64,000 nt of DNA from Leisingera aquimarina DSM 24565 (GCF_000473165.1 NZ_KI421504.1:3857070-3921069); one strand, 5' to 3'. Shown: positions 1-8,553, counted from the first letter of the stretch. Notes: generated from the sequence alone by a model not told the origin. Made by a program: numbers and translations.

Positions 1-2
1 CC

Positions 3-815
3 AACTCCACCGTGCTGGAAGAAGTGCAGGTCGACAGCGCCGGCTATATCTTTGTGCCCTACGCGGGCCGCCTGCGCGCCTCCGGCAACACACCGGACCA
101 GCTGCGCGAGACCATCACTAAGAAACTCGAAGACCAAACCCCCGACCCGCAGGTGCAGGTGCGACGTCTGGCCGGTGACGGCGCCACCGTCAGCCTGACG
201 GGCGCCGTGGGCGGCCAGGGTGTCTATCCGATCGAACGCCCGACCCGCACCCTGGCGTCCATGCTGGCACAGGCCGGCGGCGTGACAATCCAGCCGGAAA
301 TTGCCCAGGTCACCGTGATCCGCGGCCAGGAAAAGGGCAAGATCTGGTTCCAGGACCTGTTTGACCATCCGGAGCTGGATGTAGCCCTGCGCGGCGGCGA
401 CCGTATTCTTGTCGAGGAAGACACCCGCTCGTTCACTGCCCTGGGTGCAACCTCAGCCCAGGCGCGGGTGCCGTTTGAAAGTCAGGACCTGTCAGCGCTG
501 GAAGCGATTGCCCAGGTGGGCGGATTGATTTCCACCGCCTCCGACCCGACCGGCGTCTTTGTGCTGCGCAACGAGCCTGCCGAGATTGCCAATCAGGTGC
601 TGGGCCGCGATGATCTGATCGGCGCGCAGCGTTTGGTCTATGTGCTGAACCTGACCCAGCCGAACGGGTTGTTTGTTGCCCGCGACTTCGTGATCCGCGA
701 CGATGATACGCTGTATGTCACCGAGGCGCCGTATACCCAGTGGACCAAAACCATCTCGCTGCTTGTGACCCCGGTCGGATCGCTGTCCAGCGTCTCCACC
801 GCGCTTGACGGCTGA
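3..815 (+). CDS. Polysaccharide export protein (Wza/KpsD-type), 5' end cut by window
   Basis: The reading frame is open from the window edge, so the true start and signal peptide lie upstream. About 270 residues remain. They begin in the second half of a poly-export domain (VDSAGYIFVPYAGRL) followed by SLBB-type beta-grasp segments, for example GQGVYPIERPTRTLASMLAQ and a second one near ALEAIAQVGG. Proteins of this family form the outer-membrane channel through which capsule or exopolysaccharide leaves the cell. The gene ends 6 bases before kpsC, which supports a capsule-export role. The family call is firm; whether it is closer to Wza or KpsD cannot be settled from the fragment. Confidence 0.88.
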   Translation, partial: NSTVLEEVQVDSAGYIFVPYAGRLRASGNTPDQLRETITKKLEDQTPDPQVQVRRLAGDGATVSLTGAVGGQGVYPIERPTRTLASMLAQAGGVTIQPEIAQVTVIRGQEKGKIWFQDLFDHPELDVALRGGDRILVEEDTRSFTALGATSAQARVPFESQDLSALEAIAQVGGLISTASDPTGVFVLRNEPAEIANQVLGRDDLIGAQRLVYVLNLTQPNGLFVARDFVIRDDDTLYVTEAPYTQWTKTISLLVTPVGSLSSVSTALDG

Positions 816-821
816 CACACC

Positions 822-2834
822 ATGCGCCTGACCCCAGGCCGGAACAAAGCCGGGAGCCCAGCCTCCCGGCTTTTTGTTTACAACGGTGGTTTTCTGACCC
901 AGCGCCAGGTGCGGCGGATCCTGCAGCTATCCGGCTATGATATCCGGCTGGGCCTGCCGCAGAGCAACGATCTGGTTGGCATCTGGGGCGCCTCGCCCAC
1001 GGCGCACCGGGGTCTTGCCGTCGCAGAACGGAGTGGCTGCGGATTGTTGCGGGTTGAGGATGCCTTTCTGCGCTCGCTTCACCCTGGCCGCGCAGGCGAA
1101 CCGCCCATAGGGCTGCTGCTGGACCGGTCCGGCGTGCATTTTGATGCTGCCACGCCTTCGGATCTGGAGGCGCTGCTGGCCAGCCACCCGCTGGATGACG
1201 CGCATCTGATGCGCCGGGCACGGGATGCAATTGCTCGTCTCAAAGCCGCGCATCTCAGCAAATACAACGCCTTTGATGCTGCGGCTGCGGTGCCGGATCC
1301 GGGTTATGTGCTGGTCGTGGATCAGGCGCGAGATGATGCCTCTGTCACCGCGTCGCGCGCGGACCGGGCGCGGTTTCTGGAAATGCTCGCCTTTGCCCAG
1401 GAGGAACACCCCGGCGCGCGGGTGCTGATCAAGACACATCCAGAGACGCTGCGCGGTTACCGGGCGGGGTATTATGATGCGCAGGACGCACAGGGGCGGG
1501 TTGAGCTGTTCACCGGCAGCCTGTCGCCCTGGGCACTGCTGGAAGGCGCCGTGGGCCTCTATACAGTATCTTCGCAACTGGGGTTTGAGGCAATTCTGGC
1601 AGGCCACAAGCCACGGGTCTTCGGGCAGCCGTTTTACGCGGGCTGGGGGCTGAGCATCGACGACGCCCCGCCTGCACGCAGGCAGCGGCGGCTGACGCGG
1701 GCACAGCTGTTTGCGGCATCTATGATCCTCTATCCGAAGTGGTACGATCCGTTCCGGGATGAATTATGCGAGCTGGAAACGGTGCTGGACAACATGGAGG
1801 CGCGGGTGCGGGCCTGGCGGGACGACCATCGCGGCTGGGCAGCCTCAGGCATGCGGATGTGGAAGCGCAAGCCGCTGCAGACATTTTTTGGCGCCGAAAA
1901 GCGGGTCCTGTTCACTGAGGATCCGGCCAAGGCGCAGGCAAGCGGGCGCATGCGGATGGTCTGGGCCAGCAACGCGAATGCGGCGCATGATGGCGCTGTG
2001 CGGGTCGAGGACGGCTTTCTGCGGTCCCGCGGGCTGGGGGCGGAACTGGTGCCGCCGCTGTCGCTGGTGACCGACCGACAGGGGATCTACTACGACCCGC
2101 GCCAGCCGTCGGATCTGGACACGCTGATTGCCCGCCGGGTTGAGATGACCCAGGCCCAGGCGTTGCGGGCCGAGCATCTGGTGCGGTCTCTGGTCCAGGA
2201 CGGCGTGTCGAAATACAATCTTGGCGGCACCGCCCCTGCCCTACCCGAGGGCCATCGGATCCTGGTTCCGGGCCAGGTGGAGGATGACGCCTCGATTCTT
2301 TGCGGAGCCGGAGAGGTGAGGACCAATCTGGATCTTCTGCGGGCCGTGCGGAAGGCCAATCCGGAGGCGGTGATTATTTACAAACCGCACCCGGATGTGG
2401 AGGCGGGCTTGCGCAAAGGCCAGGTTGCGGCAGAGGGGCTGGCGGATGCGGTTGCCTCCCATGCGGACCCCATGGCCCTACTGGCTAAAGTGCAAGAGGT
2501 CTGGACGATGACCTCTCTTCTGGGGTTCGAAGCCCTGTTGCGCGAGGTGCCGGTAACCACGCTGGGAACACCGTTTTATGCAGGCTGGGGCCTGACTGCC
2601 GATCTGGCTCCGGCGCCGCCGTGGCGGCAAGCCCGCGTCACGCTCCTGGGCCTCGCCCATGCGGCGCTGATCGACTACCCGCGCTACTTCGACCCGGTGA
2701 CCGGCCAGCACTGCCCGGCGGAAGTGGCGGTGATGCGCCTGCGCAAAGGGCAGTTGCCGCACCCGGGGATCGGCAACCGTCTGCTCTCCAAACTGCAAGG
2801 CCTGTTCGCCACCTACGCCCATCTGTGGCGCTGA
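822..2834 (+). CDS. kpsC: Capsule polysaccharide export protein KpsC (dual Kdo-transferase type)
   Basis: This 670-residue protein matches the usual KpsC length and is visibly a tandem duplication. The N half has RVEDAFLRS, a LLLDRSGVHFDA segment and FGQPFYAGWGL; the C half repeats them as RVEDGFLRS, LVTDRQGIYYDP and LGTPFYAGWGL. In characterised KpsC the two halves add alternating beta-linked Kdo residues to build the lipid-anchored linker of group 2-type capsules. It acts at the cytoplasmic face of the inner membrane. The upstream export gene is 6 bases away. The ATG at 822 is the only credible start, because family conservation already begins at RLFVYNGGFL near residue 16. Oddly, an intrinsic-terminator-like hairpin lies inside codons 9-18. 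Confidence 0.9.
   Translation: MRLTPGRNKAGSPASRLFVYNGGFLTQRQVRRILQLSGYDIRLGLPQSNDLVGIWGASPTAHRGLAVAERSGCGLLRVEDAFLRSLHPGRAGEPPIGLLLDRSGVHFDAATPSDLEALLASHPLDDAHLMRRARDAIARLKAAHLSKYNAFDAAAAVPDPGYVLVVDQARDDASVTASRADRARFLEMLAFAQEEHPGARVLIKTHPETLRGYRAGYYDAQDAQGRVELFTGSLSPWALLEGAVGLYTVSSQLGFEAILAGHKPRVFGQPFYAGWGLSIDDAPPARRQRRLTRAQLFAASMILYPKWYDPFRDELCELETVLDNMEARVRAWRDDHRGWAASGMRMWKRKPLQTFFGAEKRVLFTEDPAKAQASGRMRMVWASNANAAHDGAVRVEDGFLRSRGLGAELVPPLSLVTDRQGIYYDPRQPSDLDTLIARRVEMTQAQALRAEHLVRSLVQDGVSKYNLGGTAPALPEGHRILVPGQVEDDASILCGAGEVRTNLDLLRAVRKANPEAVIIYKPHPDVEAGLRKGQVAAEGLADAVASHADPMALLAKVQEVWTMTSLLGFEALLREVPVTTLGTPFYAGWGLTADLAPAPPWRQARVTLLGLAHAALIDYPRYFDPVTGQHCPAEVAVMRLRKGQLPHPGIGNRLLSKLQGLFATYAHLWR
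846..873 (+). terminator. Intrinsic terminator-like hairpin inside the start of kpsC
   Basis: An 11-bp perfect stem (AAAGCCGGGAG at 846-856 pairing with CTCCCGGCTTT at 863-873) with a 6-base loop is followed by TTGTTT. It lies 31 bases after the end of the export gene and 24 bases inside kpsC. It may end most transcripts of the upstream gene and attenuate kpsC. Confidence 0.65.
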
Positions 2835-2933
2835 ACGGCCCCCAAACGGAGCCGGGGAACTCCCAAGGGGAGAGAAGCATGAAACATGCTCCTGCGACGG
2901 GCGGGAGAGCCGGTTCTGCAAGGAAAAGGATAG

Positions 2934-4031
2934 TCAGCGCAGCGCGCGGGTCCAGCGGTGCAGGATGTCCTTGCCGAGGGGGCGGGTTTCAACCAGCTCA
3001 AACCGCGGCGCTTCCTCCAGCCGGCCGATGCCGAGCGCACCGATCGACGGCAGCCCTTCGGCACCAATCCCCAGACCAGCAGTGAAGCCGATCAGCTCAT
3101 CCACCAGATCAAAAGCCAGCAGCGAGGCTGCCAGCGCGCTGCCGCCTTCACAGAACACTCGCGTCAGACCCGCCTGCCCCAGCTGCTGCAGCATATCCGC
3201 CGCGTCCAGCTGTACCCCGTGCGACGCACAGGGGATCAGCTTGGCACCGAGCCCTTCCCAGGCCTGAATGCGTTCATGATCAGCGCCGTGGCCATGGCAG
3301 AGCCAAACCGGCACGTCCTTGGCGGTGCGGGCCAGTTGCCCCATCAGCGGCAAGTCCAGGTGGCGCGAGATCACCACCCGCACCGGCTGATGCTCCACCC
3401 CCAGATCGCGCACGGTCAGCGAGGGATCATCAGCACGCGCAGTCCCGCCGCCGACCATCACCGCATCATGACGCGCGCGCATCGCGTGCACGGCGCGCCG
3501 GGCCTCCGGTCCAGTGATCCATTTGCTTTGGCCCGAGCCCGTGGCTATGCGCCCGTCGAAACTGCCTGCCAGCTTCAAGGTCACCAGCGGGCGGCCCTGC
3601 TCAGTCTTCAGAAAGAATCCAGCATGATCCCGCGCCGCCTGTGCCCCCCATATTCCGGTGGCAACCTCGATGCCCGCATCGCGCAGCATCTGAAATCCGT
3701 GCCCCGACACCCGCGGATCGCTGTCCTCGATCGCAGCAACAACCCGCGCCAGCCCGGCATCAATCAACGCCTGTGCGCAAGGCGGCGTTTCGCCGTGATG
3801 GGCGCAAGGTTCCAGCGTCACATAAGCCGTGGCACCGCGCGCGGCCCCGCCTGCCTGGGCCAGTGCTTCGGTTTCTGCATGGGGGCGGCCGCCCGGCCTG
3901 GTCCAGCCGCGGCCGACAACGCGTCCGCCCCGCACGATAACACAGCCCACTGCCGGGTTGGGCCAGCAATTGCCCTGCCCGCGCCGTCCCAGGGACAGCG
4001 CCAGCGCCATGAAACGGTGATCGGCGTCCAT
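2934..4031 (-). CDS. ribD: Bifunctional riboflavin biosynthesis deaminase/reductase RibD
   Basis: Riboflavin pathway enzyme: the N-terminal domain deaminates the pyrimidine product of GTP cyclohydrolase II and the C-terminal domain reduces the ribosyl side chain with NADPH. The 365 residues are full length. The zinc site is visible as H51 in HAETEAL and C76 and C85 in PCAHHGETPPC. The reductase half begins near residue 145 (RPLVTLKLAGSFDGRIA). The start codon shares one base with the stop of nrdR (TAATG arrangement), so the two genes are translationally coupled, a pairing common in alphaproteobacteria. No riboflavin synthase gene follows. Confidence 0.95.
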   Translation of the reverse strand: MDADHRFMALALSLGRRGQGNCWPNPAVGCVIVRGGRVVGRGWTRPGGRPHAETEALAQAGGAARGATAYVTLEPCAHHGETPPCAQALIDAGLARVVAAIEDSDPRVSGHGFQMLRDAGIEVATGIWGAQAARDHAGFFLKTEQGRPLVTLKLAGSFDGRIATGSGQSKWITGPEARRAVHAMRARHDAVMVGGGTARADDPSLTVRDLGVEHQPVRVVISRHLDLPLMGQLARTAKDVPVWLCHGHGADHERIQAWEGLGAKLIPCASHGVQLDAADMLQQLGQAGLTRVFCEGGSALAASLLAFDLVDELIGFTAGLGIGAEGLPSIGALGIGRLEEAPRFELVETRPLGKDILHRWTRALR

Positions 4032-4498
4032 TATTCTTCCGGTGCAACTGGCGGGCGCAGCTCGTGAACAAAATCCTCGAAATCATCCGCCGCCTGGAAA
4101 TTTTTGTAAACGCTGGCAAAGCGCACGTAAGCCACGGTGTCGATCCGGGCCAGCGCCTCCATCACGATTTCGCCGATTTTCTTCGAACCGATATCAGTCT
4201 CGCCCATACTTTCCAGCCGCCGCACGATGCCCGAGATCATCTGATCAATGCGTTCAGGCTCAATCGGGCGTTTTTGCATGGAGATACGGATCGAGCGTTC
4301 CAGCTTGTCGCGGTCGAAATCCTCGCGCTTGCCGCTGGTCTTAATCACCACCAGATCGCGCAGCTGCACCCGTTCGTAGGTGGTGAAACGGCCGCCGCAA
4401 GCCGGGCAGAACCGGCGCCGCCGGATCGAAACATGATCTTCGGCAGGACGTGAATCCTTGACCTGAGTGTCGATATTTCCGCAAAATGGGCAGCGCAT
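4031..4498 (-). CDS. nrdR: Transcriptional repressor NrdR
   Basis: Nucleotide-sensing repressor of ribonucleotide reductase genes. The 155 residues carry the N-terminal zinc ribbon (C3, C6, C31, C34) and an ATP-cone from about residue 49 ([20 protein letters not shown]) that binds ATP/dATP. The start has a good ribosome site (GGGAGCAGG). First gene of the nrdR-ribD pair. Confidence 0.96.
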   Translation of the reverse strand: MRCPFCGNIDTQVKDSRPAEDHVSIRRRRFCPACGGRFTTYERVQLRDLVVIKTSGKREDFDRDKLERSIRISMQKRPIEPERIDQMISGIVRRLESMGETDIGSKKIGEIVMEALARIDTVAYVRFASVYKNFQAADDFEDFVHELRPPVAPEE

Positions 4499-4568
4499 CC
4501 GCCTGCTCCCTCAATCCTGTCAGCCTATTGTTTGTGCCGGTGTTTACCCGGTTATCCACAACTATAGG

Positions 4569-4590
4569 CTACCCTCCAGAATTTGGGTAG
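4569..4590 (-). promoter_or_regulatory. Small inverted repeat upstream of nrdR
   Basis: CTACCC (4569-4574) and GGGTAG (4585-4590) form a 6-bp inverted repeat with a 10-base spacer in the AT-richer stretch between nrdR and yjbQ. It could be an operator or the end of yjbQ transcription. It does not resemble the NrdR box known to me. Confidence 0.25.
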
Positions 4591-4620
4591 AGGTGATTTA
4601 TAGCCGCTAGATAAAGAGGG

Positions 4621-5037
4621 TCAGGCCAGACGCGCAGCCACATGCCGCTGGTGCGGACGATCGCGGTGTTCAAACAGGTAGATACCTTGCCAAGTGCCCA
4701 GCACCGGCGCGCCGCGGCTGACAGGGATTGACAGGCTTACCGGCATCATCGCCGCTTTGATATGGGCGGGCATGTCGTCCGGCCCCTCATAGGTGTGGCG
4801 CAGATAGGCCATTGCAGGATCCGTGGAAGGCGGCACCAGGCGCGCAAAGAAGCCCCGAAGGTCGGTCTGCACCTCGGGGTCAGCATTTTCCTGGATCAGC
4901 AAAGAACAGGACGTATGGCGGACAAACAGGGTCAGCAGCCCATCCTGCAGACCGGACCCGGAAACCCAGGCCCGCACGCCGCGGGTAAACTCATAAAGCC
5001 CCTGCCCGCGCGTCGGAATGGTGAATTCATGCTTCAT
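4621..5037 (-). CDS. yjbQ: YjbQ/UPF0047 family protein
   Basis: A 138-residue protein covering the whole single-domain family. Conserved parts are the RHTSCSLLIQENADPEV block (about residues 41-57), RHTYEGPDDMPAHIKAAMM, and the GTWQGIYLFEHR ending. Family members are small soluble trimers; E. coli YjbQ has weak thiamine-phosphate synthase activity, and the true role is unsettled. It lies about 120 bases upstream of nrdR on the same strand and may be transcribed separately. Confidence 0.88.
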   Translation of the reverse strand: MKHEFTIPTRGQGLYEFTRGVRAWVSGSGLQDGLLTLFVRHTSCSLLIQENADPEVQTDLRGFFARLVPPSTDPAMAYLRHTYEGPDDMPAHIKAAMMPVSLSIPVSRGAPVLGTWQGIYLFEHRDRPHQRHVAARLA

Positions 5038-5097
5038 GCAGATCTATTGGCTGAACACAGCCCGGCCAGCAACAGGGTCAGCTAGTGAACCTGGAAA

Positions 5098-5523
5098 TTA
5101 GGGCAACCAGCGGTCCCGCCCGGGCAGCCGGTCATAACAATAGGTTTGCGCAGCCGTCACATGCAGATTGTCACCTGCCTCGCGCACATTAAGCGACAGG
5201 CTGGAGGATCGGTCAGAAACACCAGGCGGCAGGCCAAAGGCAAATTGCACCGATTTGCGCCCCGGCCGGTTGACCGAAGGCCCGACCCCGCGCCAGACAT
5301 AGATGCGCTGGTTCACCGGCGCCCGCAGCTGGCGGATCGCAAAATCGCCGATACCGCACCAATAATCCTGTGCGCCGGTCCCGACCCGGGCAACCACTTC
5401 CCAGACGCCTTCGGACACTGGCAGCACTTCATGGCGGTTGATTGCCCGCCAGGCGGACGCGGGCATTGGGACAGCCAGAGCCAAGGCCAGCATCCCTGTC
5501 AGCCACGGTCTTTTGCGCGTCAT
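5098..5523 (-). CDS. Secreted protein of unknown function, paralog 1 of 3
   Basis: A 141-residue protein with a clear Sec signal peptide (cleavage near PASA-W, residues 22-25). I chose the ATG at 5523 because GAGGGAGG lies just upstream and the signal peptide starts there, although the frame is open further. The core resembles the next two genes: VSEGVWEVV, then YWC (C56), RGVGPS, GRKSVQF (88-94), and a second cysteine in TYC (C129). The cysteines are placed alike in all three, which suggests a periplasmic disulfide. No family is recognised. Confidence 0.8.
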   Translation of the reverse strand: MTRKRPWLTGMLALALAVPMPASAWRAINRHEVLPVSEGVWEVVARVGTGAQDYWCGIGDFAIRQLRAPVNQRIYVWRGVGPSVNRPGRKSVQFAFGLPPGVSDRSSSLSLNVREAGDNLHVTAAQTYCYDRLPGRDRWLP

Positions 5524-5572
5524 CTCAACCTCCCTCTTCTCCGGCCCGGACTGGCAGCGGAGCATTCTGATT

Positions 5573-5980
5573 TCACGGCCGCCCGAACGGTATGAAGCAA
5601 TATCCAAATGCCTCCTGAACACGCATTGTATCACCAGATTGCAGGCTGTTGACAGACCCGTATCCGCCAGCCGGCGCCGCTGCCGCCAAATTTGCGTCCA
5701 GCGTGAACTGAACTGCCGAGCGGCGCCCGGTCGTTTCGCTGGGGCCCAGCCCGCGGGTGATGTGCAGATTGCTGTTCCAGGGCACCCGCAGCACGCGCTG
5801 CGCATAATCCGCCGCCCCGCACCAGAAGAGATACCCGTTGCCGGTGTTCGGGATGACTTCGAATACGCCTTCGGATACCGGATTGACCCGGATACTGTGG
5901 CGGCTGGAATTGGCAGCTGAACTGTCTGGAAGGGCCATCATCAAAGACGTTGCAAAAAGTGCGACGGCGGCAAGTTTCAT
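5573..5980 (-). CDS. Secreted protein of unknown function, paralog 2 of 3
   Basis: A 135-residue protein with a signal peptide (MKLAAVALFATSLMMALPDSS). The ATG at 5980 is chosen over an upstream in-frame ATG because the signal peptide begins there and GAAAGGGAAA precedes it. It shares VSEGVFEVIP, FWC (C54), RGLGPSETTGRRSAVQF and GYC (C128) with its neighbours. It is 49 bases from paralog 1 and probably co-transcribed with it. Function unknown; gene duplication in place is the simplest origin. Confidence 0.8.
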   Translation of the reverse strand: MKLAAVALFATSLMMALPDSSAANSSRHSIRVNPVSEGVFEVIPNTGNGYLFWCGAADYAQRVLRVPWNSNLHITRGLGPSETTGRRSAVQFTLDANLAAAAPAGGYGSVNSLQSGDTMRVQEAFGYCFIPFGRP

Positions 5981-6301
5981 GTCATTTCCCTTTCGTTCAG
6001 CGGGGCGCATGCCCGGTCAGGCTGCGCCTCTCCAAGGGTAGGGAAATTTGAAACACAAGCCAGTCACACTGCCGTGCAAGGGCTGGCAAGCGCCGCCTGG
6101 CAACTCCGGCCGACCTCACTCGGCGCCGCCGCCGGCAGCGTAAAGCCGGTATTTTCAGAACCTTGGCCTAGGTCCAGCGGGACGGGTTGATGTTCCCCTT
6201 TCCGAACAAACAGCCCGCCCTGCGCGGCGGCACCGGCGGGCTGCTCCGGCTTGCTGTTCACGCGGTAAGACACATCTTTGTGGAACAATGTGACCGCATC
6301 C
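5981..6301. other. Intergenic stretch between secreted paralogs 2 and 3
   Basis: About 320 bases with no convincing gene. It should hold the promoter of the paralog 1-2 pair and the end of paralog 3; I see no clear terminator or operator. Confidence 0.5.
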
Positions 6302-6703
6302 TCAAAAGGCTGCTGCTTCCACGCAATAGCTATATCCCTGCTGCACCGACATGCTTTCCCCCGGACGAAAACCCAGCGACAGCCAGCCTGTCTTGGGTTC
6401 GACACCGCTCCGCTTCGGGTAAAGCGTGAACTGAACCGAGGACCGGCGCCCGGTGGTGACGCTGACATCCCGTCCCCGCACCACGTAAAACCGATCCATC
6501 CAGCCTGCGCCCAGCTCGCGGCGGGCGTACTCGGCAGCTGCGCACCAGTAATCCCAGGTGCCGCCGGATCCGCGCGGCACCACTTCATAGACCGTGTCAT
6601 TGACCGTCAGCACCCGCACGCCGCGGGTGGTGGTAAAGCTATCCGCAGTTGCGGGAATGCCGGAAAGGCAAGCCAGGCTTGCTGCGCAAAGGAGGTTTTT
6701 CAT
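6302..6703 (-). CDS. Secreted protein of unknown function, paralog 3 of 3
   Basis: A 133-residue protein beginning with a signal peptide (MKNLLCAASLACLSGIPATA). Start at 6703; the frame runs further up, but the upstream residues look non-coding. It has VYEVVP, YWC (C54), RGRDVSVTTGRRSSVQF and SYC (C127), which ties it to the two preceding paralogs. It is the most divergent of the three and is separated from paralog 2 by about 320 bases, so it may have its own promoter. Confidence 0.78.
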   Translation of the reverse strand: MKNLLCAASLACLSGIPATADSFTTTRGVRVLTVNDTVYEVVPRGSGGTWDYWCAAAEYARRELGAGWMDRFYVVRGRDVSVTTGRRSSVQFTLYPKRSGVEPKTGWLSLGFRPGESMSVQQGYSYCVEAAAF

Positions 6704-6809
6704 TCGGAAATATCCCTGTGTTCGCTTCAACATAGGGATTTTCCGCAGCGGCTCCAACAGGCCGGTGCCGCCTTTGCCGCAACCTCTCGCAGATGTGTGA
6801 ACGCCCGGC

Positions 6810-7106
6810 TTAGGCGCGGGCCGGAAACGGAATGATCTCTGCACTGTCGCGCTGATGGCTCAGCACCCCTTCCAGAATGGCCAGCGCTGCCGCATTCGGG
6901 ACGGTCCCAGTGTCCGGGTGGAACTTTTCGCGCGCCTGCCGGCGCAGCATATCCTTGGTCTCAACCCCGTCCATTTGCTTAAGCGCATCCCCCTGATCCG
7001 CCAAAGCTTCGACCATGAACTGGTTGGCAGTCACCAGATCATTCAGCGACTGGAGCTTTGCAGTCAGCGCCAACAGAGCCGTATTCATATCGGTATGTGC
7101 AGACAT
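6810..7106 (-). CDS. Small hypothetical cytoplasmic protein
   Basis: A 98-residue, largely helical protein (TALLALTAKLQSLNDLVTANQFMVEALADQGDALKQMDG) with no signal peptide or membrane segment. The start at 7106 is set by a GGGGGAAGAAG ribosome site; the frame continues upstream without family-like sequence. Not recognised. Confidence 0.6.
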   Translation of the reverse strand: MSAHTDMNTALLALTAKLQSLNDLVTANQFMVEALADQGDALKQMDGVETKDMLRRQAREKFHPDTGTVPNAAALAILEGVLSHQRDSAEIIPFPARA

Positions 7107-7191
7107 CTTCTTCCCCCCGGAAGGCCAATGGGCAACAGCATCGATTTTAAGGGCCGATGCCGCGCCGGACAATGACAGGGTTAGCAAATGG

Positions 7192-7737
7192 TTAACGCCT
7201 CAGGTTCAGCTCCGGCAGCACCAGATACCCGCTGTAGCGCACCAGCAGACCGATGCGCGGCAGGCTGGCGGAGATGTCAAATCCCAGATGCCCCTCCGGC
7301 GTTTCAAATTCAGTAGAGGCGCTTTGCGGGCAAAGGGCTTGGGGCAGCGGCAGCCCGAACAGCCGGGCCTTCTCCACCGAGACCACCATTGCGCCTTGCT
7401 GGACCGATACGGCCAGGTCCAGTTCGACCAAGCCGAAGCGTTCCACTGCACGGCCTTTTTGCGGATCGTAGCGCAGGTGCGAGCGGGTCAGGAATTTCCC
7501 GAAACTGCGCCGCCAGACATGGCCGTTGCCCTGCGGCGTGACGTCCAGCCGGAACCGGGTTTCGGCCATTGGCGGCGGGAAGCCTGCAAGCCCCGCCAGC
7601 AGCCGGGCCCAGCGGCCGCCGCCCTCAACCTTGACCATGCCGTGGCTGCGTTCCGGCGGCTGCGCATGAAACCGCAGCAGGACCGGTGGCACCTCCAGCT
7701 CTTGCGCCGCGACGATGTCGCCAAAGGCATCCCTCAT
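7192..7737 (-). CDS. DUF4166 domain protein
   Basis: A 181-residue protein with typical DUF4166 sequence: RDAFGDIVAAQELEVPPVLLRFH at the start, AGFPPPMAETRFRLDVTPQG in the middle and a C-terminal beta-rich half. Function unknown; elsewhere the domain is often found fused to dehydrogenase domains. The start overlaps the stop of the upstream DCC-family gene by four bases (ATGA), so the pair is translationally coupled. Confidence 0.8.
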   Translation of the reverse strand: MRDAFGDIVAAQELEVPPVLLRFHAQPPERSHGMVKVEGGGRWARLLAGLAGFPPPMAETRFRLDVTPQGNGHVWRRSFGKFLTRSHLRYDPQKGRAVERFGLVELDLAVSVQQGAMVVSVEKARLFGLPLPQALCPQSASTEFETPEGHLGFDISASLPRIGLLVRYSGYLVLPELNLRR

Positions 7738-8174
7738 CCGTCAAAGCCCCCGTCGGCAAACCGTTCGCGCACTTTGGGGCTTGGGATCATGCAAGTGTCA
7801 AAGCGGCCGAACAGCCTGTACCGGTTGCAGGCGATGCTGAAGTACAGCGCATTCTTCAGCCGCCCCGGCAGGAACCGGCAGACTGACAAGGCCGGCCAGG
7901 GCCAGGGCAGCGCCCGCATCGCCGCGGCAAAGGCATCCAGCCGCTGATAGGTGCGGCCATTGACGATCACCAGATTGGTCTCGAAGTCATCGGTGGGCAG
8001 ACCGTGTTCGCGGTAAAGCAGCTGCCCCAGCGGCGACTGTGCGGTGGCAAAGGAGAACTGCCGTGCACGGTCATGGCGCAGCATGAAGCGGAAAAAGCCT
8101 GAACACAGCACGCATTCGCCGTCGAAGACGATGAGGTTCATTTTTCCGGCAGGGGGTTCCCCGTCGTTCGCCAT
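7734..8174 (-). CDS. DCC1-like thiol-disulfide oxidoreductase family protein (DUF393)
   Basis: A 146-residue protein with the family signature FDGECVLCSGFFRFML, a DxxCxLC redox motif near residues 17-23. Typical family features follow (FATAQSPLGQLLYREHGLP, and a C-terminal Cys in FDTCMIP). Members are thioredoxin-fold proteins of poorly known role. I keep the ATG at 8174 because it sits 5 bases after the upstream stop, although an internal ATG at 8141 fits the family start better. Confidence 0.85.
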   Translation of the reverse strand: MANDGEPPAGKMNLIVFDGECVLCSGFFRFMLRHDRARQFSFATAQSPLGQLLYREHGLPTDDFETNLVIVNGRTYQRLDAFAAAMRALPWPWPALSVCRFLPGRLKNALYFSIACNRYRLFGRFDTCMIPSPKVRERFADGGFDG

Positions 8175-8179
8175 CTCTT

Positions 8180-8533
8180 TCAGCCAATTACCTTTTCAAC
8201 GTCGATCGCAGCCCAATCAAACGCCACCACGCGTCCTTGCTCAGCCCTTAGACCGGGCCATCCACCGTACTTTTCCAAAGCTTTCGGAGATGGCTTGATT
8301 TCGCCCGACCTCAAACTCTGCTGTTCCACGACAACAGTTGCAACGTCGGGAAGGTTTGCACGTTCACAGATCGCCCGCACCAGATCTAAAGGAGCTCCCA
8401 GCAGTCTGTGCTCCCCTTGCCGCCCAATCAGTTCGGCCAAGTCTCCATATGTAACAAAAACCTTGTCACTTGATTGCCGCAGCTTGACGTATTCAGAGAA
8501 AATTAGATTTGCCCAAAACTCGTTGGTCGCCAT
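8180..8533 (-). CDS. Hypothetical protein, unrecognised
   Basis: A 117-residue soluble protein (MATNEFWANLIFSEYVKLRQ...AAIDVEKVIG). Base composition is visibly lower in GC than its neighbours, and it lies just after the rpoD terminator. The sequence predicts an alpha/beta domain (DKVFVTYGDLAELIGRQGEHRLLGAPLDLVRAI is cut here into YGDLAELIG and GAPLDLVRAIC blocks). No motif lets me name a function. Its composition is consistent with later acquisition. Confidence 0.6.
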   Translation of the reverse strand: MATNEFWANLIFSEYVKLRQSSDKVFVTYGDLAELIGRQGEHRLLGAPLDLVRAICERANLPDVATVVVEQQSLRSGEIKPSPKALEKYGGWPGLRAEQGRVVAFDWAAIDVEKVIG

Positions 8534-8553
8534 TGGCCCCTCACAAATAAAAA

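Noticed and set aside
2879-3085. Short plus-strand frame after kpsC preceded by a good ribosome-site-like AAGGGGAGAG
   Set aside because: It runs mostly antisense through the ribD 3' end and the translation looks non-coding (Ala/Arg/Gly-rich). A truncated capsule gene cannot be excluded, but nothing supports it.
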